Shown here piece by piece: positions 6,806 through 11,625 of a stretch of DNA of 11,625 bases. Every line of letters starts with the position of its first letter. Positions within the stretch are counted from its first letter, which is position 1. The notes beneath the pieces are model-generated. The model was given only the letters and a program-made list of their open reading frames with translations. It was not told the origin of the DNA and did not search any database. The stretch is from an uncultured Prevotella sp. (GTDB lineage: Bacteria > Bacteroidota > Bacteroidia > Bacteroidales > Bacteroidaceae): NCBI GenBank assembly GCA_934196725.1, contig CAKPWR010000071.1, positions 1-11,625 on the forward strand, read 5' to 3'. Position numbers and translations under genes: made by a program.

Positions 6806-7780
6806 ATGAACGATTTCAGCATCAGGATATATACAGAAAGCAAAGAATTGCCCGAACTCCTGGAAGGCAACTTCTTTCACAGCAAGGAGCTGTTCCTGAT
6901 AGAGGAACAGACGCCCAAAGATACCCCTTACATGGCCGTAGCAACCAGAGACGGCAAAGTAAGAGGACAGCTGCTTGTCATCGTCAGGAGACGAGGTTCG
7001 CTCTTTCCACCTTATTTATATACACACGCGCATGCGCATGGGGAAGGATGCTATGCGGATGAGAAGGAGACAGAAACAATCTTTCCACTGCTGCTGAAGG
7101 CTATCACCCTACAGCTTCGCCACCGCCTCTGCTTCTACATCGAATTTTCGGACATGAAGAAGAAGATGTTCGGCTATCGCTACTTCCGCAGACTAGGCTA
7201 CTTTCCCATCGCCTGGCAGGAAATACACCATTCGCTCCACAGCAAGGCACCGGAAAGCAGACTCTCTGCCAAGATGGCAAACACTGTAGAGCGCATGACG
7301 GCAAAGGGAGTGGAAAGCCACGAAGCCACATCGGCTCAGGACATCGCTCTCTTCTACCGGATGCTCAAGAATTTCTATCGGTTCAAGCTGAGAAGATTTG
7401 TCCCAGCCCAGGAGTTTTTCATGTACTTTGCCGGAAGACCGGACAGCAAGATTTTCGTTACTACATACAAGGGGAAAGTAATAGGAGGCTGCGCCTGCGT
7501 CTTCTTCCAGGGCAACGCCTACCTTCTTTATGCTGTGGGCAAGCGCAAGAGCCGTATCCATCTGCATCCCGAAGCCATGACCATCTGGTATGCCCTGAAG
7601 TATGCCCATGATCACGGCTATGCCCATTTCCGCTTCATGGATGCAGGTTTGCCCTGGAAGCAGAATCTGTACCGGGAATTTCTCCTCAACTTCGGCGGCA
7701 AACCCGTAACTAGCTACAGATGGTTCAGATTCTACACCCGAATCATCAATAAGATATTATACTGGATTTATAAGCAGTAA
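6806..7780 (+). CDS. GNAT/FemAB-fold acyltransferase, function unknown
   Basis: A 324-residue soluble protein that looks like two GNAT-type halves, as in FemAB/CelD-like acyltransferases. The first half covers about 1-165 (beta-rich start IRIYTESKELPELL, then FYIEFSDMKKKMFGYRYFRRLGY). The second, about 170-310, holds the clearer acetyltransferase features: AQDIALFYRML, KIFVTTYKGKVIGGCACVFF (215-234), a central strand YLLYAVG (239-245), and HPEAMTIWYALKYAHDHGYAHFRFMDAG (254-281). It ends in GGKPVTSYRWFRF. No signal peptide or membrane segment is visible. The start fits the promoter at 6750-6780 and the purine-rich AGAAAG runs just upstream. Substrate unknown; related proteins act on peptidoglycan precursors or exopolysaccharide, but nothing nearby decides this. 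It is a single-gene unit, convergent with tetR. Confidence 0.82.
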   Translation: MNDFSIRIYTESKELPELLEGNFFHSKELFLIEEQTPKDTPYMAVATRDGKVRGQLLVIVRRRGSLFPPYLYTHAHAHGEGCYADEKETETIFPLLLKAITLQLRHRLCFYIEFSDMKKKMFGYRYFRRLGYFPIAWQEIHHSLHSKAPESRLSAKMANTVERMTAKGVESHEATSAQDIALFYRMLKNFYRFKLRRFVPAQEFFMYFAGRPDSKIFVTTYKGKVIGGCACVFFQGNAYLLYAVGKRKSRIHLHPEAMTIWYALKYAHDHGYAHFRFMDAGLPWKQNLYREFLLNFGGKPVTSYRWFRFYTRIINKILYWIYKQ

Positions 7781-7797
7781 TTGAGTTTTATAAGCAG
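7767..7797 (+). repeat. Duplicated gene end (TTTATAAGCAG twice)
   Basis: TTTATAAGCAG at 7767-7777 encodes the end of the last codons (YKQ) of the GNAT-fold gene just before its TAA. It is repeated at 7787-7797 in the spacer, 20 bp later. This looks like a small tandem duplication across the stop codon. Confidence 0.6.
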
Positions 7798-7851
7798 CAT
7801 CCAGACTTACAAAAGGCAGAAAAGCTGCAAACAACCGGAAGGACAGAAGCC

Positions 7852-8472
7852 TTACAGATTGGCCAATGCCCTATCCAGTTCGATGAGTCCCCGCTCGGTG
7901 CAGAAGCCACGGATCATCGTGAGCACATAATTATCGAAGAGTTCCTGCATCGAATACTTGCGATAAAGCTGACGGTGCATGATCTCCTCCATGGTAACAT
8001 GTCCCACTTCCGACAAGACCTCATAATTAAGTTCAGGACGGAACAATCCCTCCTTCACACCAGCAGTAAAGAATTTGCCTCTCTCCTCGCGCTCCTTGGA
8101 ATGATGCTCGCGCATGAATTCCATCACACGGGGAATCTTATGAATCTCTTCGTAAAAAACCACACCCACCTGCTCATTGCGACGCATCTGAAGCTTATAC
8201 ACATAACTGATGATATCAATCACGTTGCGGGCCTGTTTTTCTGCATACTCATCCAGCTCCCTACGGTCTTTCTCCAGCTGCACCTTCATGCCGGCAAGAA
8301 GAAGCTCCTCCTTGTCACCGAAAATTTCATAAACAGTGCGCTTAGATACATGAAGTCCACGAGAGATTTCATCCATCTTAACCGCTTTTACGCCTCGTTT
8401 GTAAAACTCAGCCATGGCATAGTCTATGATTTTATTTCTTAGCTCTTGTCTGTATTGATTAAATTCTGCCAT
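7852..8472 (-). CDS. TetR/AcrR-family transcriptional regulator
   Basis: A 206-residue one-domain repressor. Residues 9-58 form the TetR DNA-binding domain: LRNKIIDYAMAEFYKRGVKAVKM, then the helix-turn-helix MDEISRGLHVSKRTVYEIFGDKEELL (33-58). The rest is the helical ligand-binding and dimerisation domain, which shows no diagnostic motif, so the ligand is unknown. It is divergent from maeB with 174 bp between start codons. Both promoters carry the same TTTGYRCAAA palindrome on top of their -7 boxes, so autoregulation and control of maeB are plausible (inference). It converges on the GNAT-fold gene with a 71-bp spacer. There a weak hairpin, GCAG/CTGC around 7817-7829, followed on the minus strand by a short T-run, may end the tetR transcript. 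Confidence 0.93.
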   Translation of the reverse strand: MAEFNQYRQELRNKIIDYAMAEFYKRGVKAVKMDEISRGLHVSKRTVYEIFGDKEELLLAGMKVQLEKDRRELDEYAEKQARNVIDIISYVYKLQMRRNEQVGVVFYEEIHKIPRVMEFMREHHSKEREERGKFFTAGVKEGLFRPELNYEVLSEVGHVTMEEIMHRQLYRKYSMQELFDNYVLTMIRGFCTERGLIELDRALANL

Positions 8473-8514
8473 ATCTATATGTCAATTTATATGCTTTGTA
8501 GACTTATTTTTGTG

Positions 8515-8522
8515 CAAAGATA
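8515..8522 (-). promoter_or_regulatory. -7 element of tetR
   Basis: The minus strand reads TATCTTTG from 8522 to 8515, a perfect TAnnTTTG, 42 bp upstream of the tetR ATG. No clear TTTG is seen at the -33 position. Confidence 0.65.
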
Positions 8523-8542
8523 CAAAAAAAAATAAAAAACCA

Positions 8543-8573
8543 TTCGTTTTTACTAAGTTTTTTATTACCTTTG
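8543..8573 (+). promoter_or_regulatory. Promoter of maeB
   Basis: TACCTTTG at 8566-8573 is a perfect -7 element. TTCG at 8543-8546 lies 19 bp upstream and is one base from the -33 TTTG. The predicted leader is about 65 nt and includes the small palindrome TGCTTAAAAGCA at 8594-8605. No Shine-Dalgarno sequence precedes the ATG at 8647; the region is AT-rich, as is common in this phylum. Confidence 0.7.
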
Positions 8574-8646
8574 CACAAACTTTTAGAAATCGCTGCTTAA
8601 AAGCACGAATCTGTAAGAAAACAAAACTTCAAACCAATATATTATT

Positions 8647-10935
8647 ATGGTAAAAATCACAAAAGAGGCGGCTCTCCTCTATCATGAGACAGGCCGTCCT
8701 GGTAAGATTGAGGTAAAGCCAACAAAACCTTACCACACACAGACAGACCTGAGCCTTGCTTACTCTCCAGGCGTAGCATTCCCTTGCCTCGAGATTCAGC
8801 AAAACCCAGATGACGCATACAAGTATACTGACAAGGGTAACTTGGTAGCAGTAATTAGTAACGGAACTGCCGTGCTCGGTCTTGGCGACATTGGCGCCAT
8901 GAGCGGAAAGCCAGTTATGGAAGGCAAGGGATTGCTTTTCAAGATTTATGGCGGCATCGACGTTTTCGATATAGAATTGGCAGAGAAAGACCCTGAGAAA
9001 TTCTGCGAAACCGTTGAGCGTATTGCTCCTACATTCGGTGGTATCAACCTGGAGGACATCAAGGCACCTCAGTGCTTCTATATTGAAGAGCGCCTGAAGA
9101 AGAACCTTGACATCCCTGTCATGCACGATGACCAGCACGGTACTGCCATCATCTCTGCTGCCGGTTTGAAGAATGCCCTCGAAGTGGCTGGCAAGGACAT
9201 CAAAGACGTAAAAATTGTCGTAAACGGTGCGGGTGCTGCTGCTATCAGCTGTACAAAACTCTATGTTGCTCTCGGTGCACAGATCAAGAACATCGTGATG
9301 CTCGACTCTAAGGGCGTTATCACAAGCGACCGCGAGAACCTGACTGAGCAGAAGAAGATGTTCGCTACCGACCGCCGCGACATCCATACACTGGAAGAGG
9401 CTGTAAAGGGTGCTGACGTATTCGTTGGATTGAGCAAGGGTAATGTACTGAGCCAGGATATGGTTCGCTCAATGGCTGACAGTCCTGTGGTATTCGCCTT
9501 GGCTAACCCTGTTCCTGAAATCAGCTACGAGGATGCTATGGCTAGCCGCCCAGACGTACTGATGTCTACCGGCCGTTCAGACTATCCTAACCAGATTAAT
9601 AATGTAATTGGTTTCCCATACATCTTCCGAGGTGCGCTCGACGTTCACGCACGTGCCATCAACGAAGAGATGAAGATGGCTGCCGTTCATGCTATCGCTG
9701 ATCTGGCTAAGCAGCCTGTTCCTGATGTAGTGAATGATGTTTACCACGTCAACGACCTTACATTCGGTCCTAAATACTTCATTCCAAAGCCTGTTGACCC
9801 ACGTTTGATCACTGAGGTTTCTGCAGCAGTAGCCAAGGCAGCTATGGACAGTGGCGTTGCACGTACTCCTATCACTGACTGGGAGCAGTACAAGCAGCAG
9901 TTGCGCCAGTTGCTCGGTCAGGAGACCAAGCTTACACGCAAGCTCCACGATACAGCTCGTCTTCACCCACAGCGCGTTGTATTCGCAGAGGGTGGTAACC
10001 CTACCATGCTGAAGGCTGCCGTTCAGGCTAAGAGCGAGGGTATCTGCCAGCCTATCCTGCTGGGTAACCCAGACCGTCTGAACCGTGTGGCTAACCGCTT
10101 GAAGCTCGATCTCTCTGACATCGAAATCGTAGATATGCGTGCAGACAACGAACAGGGTCGCCGTGCCAAGTTCGCCAAGCATCTGGCAGAGAAGCGTGCT
10201 CGTGAGGGCTACAGCTTCGAGGAGGCTTACGATAAGATGTATGAGCGCAACTACTTCGGTATGTCTATGGTTGAGCAGGGGGATGCTGATGCTTTCATCA
10301 CTGGTCTCTATACCAAGTACAGCAATACCATCAAGGTGGCTAAGGACGTTATCGGTATCCGCGACGAATACAAGACATTCGGTACCATGCACATCCTCAA
10401 CACCCAGAAGGGCGTATTCTATATTGCAGATACATTGATCAACCGTCACCCTGACGAGGACATCCTGACCGACATCGCCAAGTTGTCTGCCGGCACAGTG
10501 AAGTTCTTCAATGAGGAGCCAGTCATGGCTATGTTGAGCTACTCTAACTTCGGTACCGACAACGTAGGTTCTCCTGTCAAGGTAAAGAAGGCTGTAGCTG
10601 AGATGCAGAAGGAATTCCCTGAACTTGCCATCGACGGTGAGATGCAGGTGAACTACGCTCTCAACAAGGATCTTCGCGATGAGAAGTATCCATTCTCTCG
10701 TCTCAAGGGCAAGGATGTCAACACATTGGTATTCCCTAACCTGAGCAGTGCCAACGGTGCTTACAAGCTCCTCCAGGCATTGAATCCTGAGGCTGAAATC
10801 ATCGGTCCTATCCAGATGGGTCTTAACAAGCCTATCCACTTCACCGATTCTGAGAGCAGCGTTCAGGACATCGTGAACATTACTGCCGTAGCAGTAATCG
10901 ATGCTTACGTAGAAAAGATTAAGAAACAGAAATAA
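8647..10935 (+). CDS. maeB: NADP-dependent malic enzyme fused to phosphotransacetylase-like domain
   Basis: Hybrid malic enzyme of 762 residues, the normal MaeB length. It decarboxylates malate to pyruvate with reduction of NADP+. The malic N-domain covers about 1-165: Tyr39 in SLAYSPG is the proton donor, Lys94 in MEGKG the general base, with metal ligands Glu136 and Asp137 in NLEDIKAP and Asp162 in MHDDQHGTA. The NAD(P)-binding domain follows with GAGAAAI (194-200) and ANPVPEI (286-292); [15 protein letters not shown] is at 318-332. From about 425 a PTA/PTB phosphotransacetylase-like domain runs to the end ([18 protein letters not shown]); in MaeB enzymes it is regulatory and senses acetyl-CoA rather than making it. 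The gene stands alone, divergent from tetR. Codon choice is more uniform than in its neighbours, suggesting high expression. It ends before a tandem duplication and a terminator. Confidence 0.97.
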   Translation: MVKITKEAALLYHETGRPGKIEVKPTKPYHTQTDLSLAYSPGVAFPCLEIQQNPDDAYKYTDKGNLVAVISNGTAVLGLGDIGAMSGKPVMEGKGLLFKIYGGIDVFDIELAEKDPEKFCETVERIAPTFGGINLEDIKAPQCFYIEERLKKNLDIPVMHDDQHGTAIISAAGLKNALEVAGKDIKDVKIVVNGAGAAAISCTKLYVALGAQIKNIVMLDSKGVITSDRENLTEQKKMFATDRRDIHTLEEAVKGADVFVGLSKGNVLSQDMVRSMADSPVVFALANPVPEISYEDAMASRPDVLMSTGRSDYPNQINNVIGFPYIFRGALDVHARAINEEMKMAAVHAIADLAKQPVPDVVNDVYHVNDLTFGPKYFIPKPVDPRLITEVSAAVAKAAMDSGVARTPITDWEQYKQQLRQLLGQETKLTRKLHDTARLHPQRVVFAEGGNPTMLKAAVQAKSEGICQPILLGNPDRLNRVANRLKLDLSDIEIVDMRADNEQGRRAKFAKHLAEKRAREGYSFEEAYDKMYERNYFGMSMVEQGDADAFITGLYTKYSNTIKVAKDVIGIRDEYKTFGTMHILNTQKGVFYIADTLINRHPDEDILTDIAKLSAGTVKFFNEEPVMAMLSYSNFGTDNVGSPVKVKKAVAEMQKEFPELAIDGEMQVNYALNKDLRDEKYPFSRLKGKDVNTLVFPNLSSANGAYKLLQALNPEAEIIGPIQMGLNKPIHFTDSESSVQDIVNITAVAVIDAYVEKIKKQK

Positions 10936-10980
10936 AAAAATATTTTATAGGAGACAGAAATAAAAAAAGTTATTTTATAG
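10926..10980 (+). repeat. Duplicated maeB 3' end
   Basis: ACAGAAATAAAAAAA followed by TATTTTATAG (10926-10950) is repeated at 10954-10980 with a 2-bp GT insertion. The first copy contains the last codons and TAA stop of maeB. This is a recent-looking tandem duplication of period 28, extending the gene's 3' untranslated region. Confidence 0.85.
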
Positions 10981-11066
10981 TATTCTCTTTGCATCTAGCG
11001 AGATGGTATAAAAGAGAGTACTAGTGCTACGATCGGGCTGGGGCGTGATGTCTCGGCCCCTTTTTT
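10978..11066 (+). terminator. Structured 3' UTR and rho-independent terminator of maeB
   Basis: Two structures in a row. First, 10978-10990 pairs with 11011-11023 in a 13-bp stem (TAGTATTCTCTTT with AAAGAGAGTACTA, one G-U) capped by an inner hairpin CATCT-AGCG-AGATG (10992-11005). Second, GGGGC (11040-11044) pairs with GCCCC (11056-11060) across an 11-nt loop and is followed by T6 (11061-11066), a classic intrinsic terminator. The first stem is longer than a terminator needs and may protect or define a 3'-end RNA. No promoter was found for an independent transcript. Confidence 0.75.
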
Positions 11067-11156
11067 ATCTATTCACCACTTTTTAGTTAAAGAACTTTAA
11101 TCACCTTCATTGTGCTCCCGCACATTATTTATCATTTTAAAATAATGCTTGAAAAG
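11067..11156. other. AT-rich intergenic stretch upstream of the small-RNA promoter
   Basis: Part of the 447-bp gap between the convergent maeB and nqrF genes. There is no coding region. It contains a 6-2-6 palindrome TTAAAGAACTTTAA (11087-11100), a small hairpin TGTGC-TCCC-GCACA (11111-11124) and AT-rich arms ATTATTT/AAATAAT (11124-11130 and 11140-11146). These could be regulatory sites for the promoter at 11157-11188, but nothing proves it. Confidence 0.4.
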
Positions 11157-11188
11157 TTTGGTAATATTAAAAAAAATGCATAACTTTG
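11157..11188 (+). promoter_or_regulatory. Promoter of the candidate small RNA
   Basis: TTTG at 11157-11160, a 20-bp spacer, then TAACTTTG at 11181-11188. Both elements and their spacing match the Bacteroidota consensus exactly, the best promoter in this window. No protein gene lies downstream on this strand: nqrF runs the other way. Confidence 0.75.
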
Positions 11189-11193
11189 CAGCA

Positions 11194-11282
11194 GTTATCC
11201 TGAAAACAATCTTTTTACCTTAAGAAAGACTAATACCTATTGAAGATTTGGAGCGGTAGCCTGTGAAGGTCATCGCTTTTTT
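11194..11282 (+). ncRNA. Candidate small RNA between maeB and nqrF
   Basis: A stretch of about 89 nt starts just after the promoter at 11157-11188 and ends in a hairpin, GCGGTAGCC (11253-11261) with GGTCATCGC (11268-11276), followed by T6 (11277-11282). The stem has G-U pairs and one A-C mismatch. A second stem is possible at 11210-11216 with 11223-11229. There is no ATG between the promoter and the T-run, so a peptide is unlikely. I do not recognise the family; Bacteroidales small RNAs found by comparative genomics (such as the Bacteroidales-1 motif) or a 6S-type RNA are possibilities to test. The 5' end is estimated from the -7 box. Confidence 0.55.
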
Positions 11283-11326
11283 CATGTCCAAAAATGAAGG
11301 AAAATATAAAATCATATAAACCAATA

Positions 11327-11357
11327 AAGGCTGCAATGTTCATCACATTGCAGCCTT
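11327..11357. terminator. Bidirectional hairpin terminator downstream of nqrF
   Basis: A perfect 13-bp inverted repeat, AAGGCTGCAATGT (11327-11339) and ACATTGCAGCCTT (11345-11357), with a 5-nt loop. It lies 25 bp past the nqrF stop. On the minus strand it is followed by the T-rich TTATTGGTTTAT, on the plus strand by TATATTTTAT, so it could stop transcripts from either side. The U-tracts are imperfect. Confidence 0.75.
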
Positions 11358-11382
11358 ATATTTTATACCTGTAGCTTTCTGA

Positions 11383-11625
11383 TTATCCGAAGTTATCGTA
11401 CATGATGCTCTCAGGATCAACTCCGAGAGAATCCAGATAATCTGTAACGGTCTTGATCAGCATTGGAGGTCCGCAGAGATAGTACTCACAATCCTCTGGT
11501 GCCTCGTGATCCTTCAAGTAGGTATCACGGATGCAGTTAACAGCAAAACCCTCGTAGTACTTCACGCCCTGAGCATCTGCCACTGGGTCCTTGCGGTCCA
11601 ATGAAAGATGGAAGTGGAAGTTAGG
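11383..11625 (-). CDS. nqrF: Na+-translocating NADH:quinone reductase subunit F, C-terminal part
   Basis: Last 80 codons of NqrF; the gene continues beyond the right edge. NqrF is the NADH-oxidising subunit of the sodium-pumping Na+-NQR complex at the inner membrane, carrying a 2Fe-2S centre and FAD in its upstream part. The visible segment is the end of the NADH-binding ferredoxin-reductase domain: PNFHFHLSL at the very edge, YLKDHEAPEDCEYYLCGPPM with the conserved CGPPM motif, and the typical end GVDPESIMYDNFG. The frame is open right to position 11625, so a TTG at 11601 is not a true start. It is normally the last gene of nqrABCDEF, which fits the terminator just downstream. Confidence 0.95.
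   Translation of the reverse strand, partial: PNFHFHLSLDRKDPVADAQGVKYYEGFAVNCIRDTYLKDHEAPEDCEYYLCGPPMLIKTVTDYLDSLGVDPESIMYDNFG

Larger units (their letters stand above)
8509..8579. promoter_or_regulatory. 11-bp perfect inverted repeat spanning divergent tetR and maeB promoters
   Basis: TTTGTGCAAAG (8509-8519) and CTTTGCACAAA (8569-8579) are exact reverse complements, 49 bp apart and centred in the tetR-maeB gap. Each contains a TTTG-N2-CAAA palindrome overlapping the -7 element and start-site region of one promoter. They are good candidates for two TetR dimer sites. The TTTG part is expected from promoter consensus; the CACAAA extension is not. Confidence 0.55.

Noticed and set aside
8629..9387. 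252-residue open frame antisense to the start of maeB
   Set aside because: It is a shadow of maeB with low-complexity, cysteine-rich translation and no recognisable domain.
9577..10839. 420-residue open frame antisense to maeB
   Set aside because: It lies wholly within the well-supported maeB gene, has no family features, and long antisense frames arise from biased codon use.
11284..11319. 11-codon frame (MSKNEGKYKII) after the small-RNA terminator
   Set aside because: It starts after the T-run that should end the transcript and is too short to judge.
11383..11601. Separate 72-residue gene starting at a TTG at 11601
   Set aside because: The frame stays open to the window edge and the upstream residues (PNFHFHLS) continue the NqrF domain, so it is a partial nqrF.

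Overview
The window looks like ordinary chromosomal DNA of a Bacteroidota bacterium, most likely a gut Prevotella/Segatella type (inference). Three things point there. Promoters match the Bacteroidota pattern TTTG-N19-21-TAnnTTTG rather than the E. coli type. Start codons lack strong Shine-Dalgarno sequences. The gene families are typical: CE12 pectin esterase, Fur of the Bacteroidota type, hybrid malic enzyme and Na+-NQR. I see no mobile element, CRISPR array, tRNA or rRNA, and no obvious new multigene system.

Layout. Positions 120-4468 are all on the minus strand: fur, purA 17 bp later, hisS, and a secreted GDSL/CE12 acetylesterase. The esterase carries a short stub resembling the start of a pectin methylesterase domain. 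A second minus-strand operon (6704 down to 4634) reads DUF2520 Rossmann protein, KdsC-like HAD phosphatase (4-nt ATGA overlap), then Maf nucleotide pyrophosphatase. Divergent from it is a GNAT-fold protein (6806-7780, plus). A TetR regulator (8472-7852, minus) is divergent from maeB (8647-10935, plus), an NADP-malic enzyme fused to a phosphotransacetylase-like domain. The last 80 codons of nqrF (minus) enter from the right edge and converge on maeB.

The more interesting material lies between genes. (1) Short-period (7/14-bp) repeat arrays fill the hisS-purA and maf-kdsC gaps; the first forms a perfect 20-bp inverted repeat, the second creates a false 31-residue N-terminal extension on Maf. 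(2) Maf has an in-frame 36-bp tandem repeat giving an acidic insert. (3) The fur promoter contains a 6-1-6 inverted repeat suited to Fur autoregulation. (4) The tetR and maeB promoters are mirror images carrying an 11-bp perfect inverted repeat. (5) The 447-bp maeB-nqrF gap holds a 13-bp-stem structure with a terminator, then a well-formed promoter followed about 65 nt later by a hairpin and T6, with no ATG between them: a candidate small RNA of about 90 nt.

Functionally, the genes cover translation (hisS), purine synthesis (purA), metal/redox regulation (fur), nucleotide-pool cleaning (maf), probable Kdo/lipid A sugar synthesis (kdsC), pectin deacetylation, C4-acid metabolism (maeB) and sodium-pumping respiration (nqrF).
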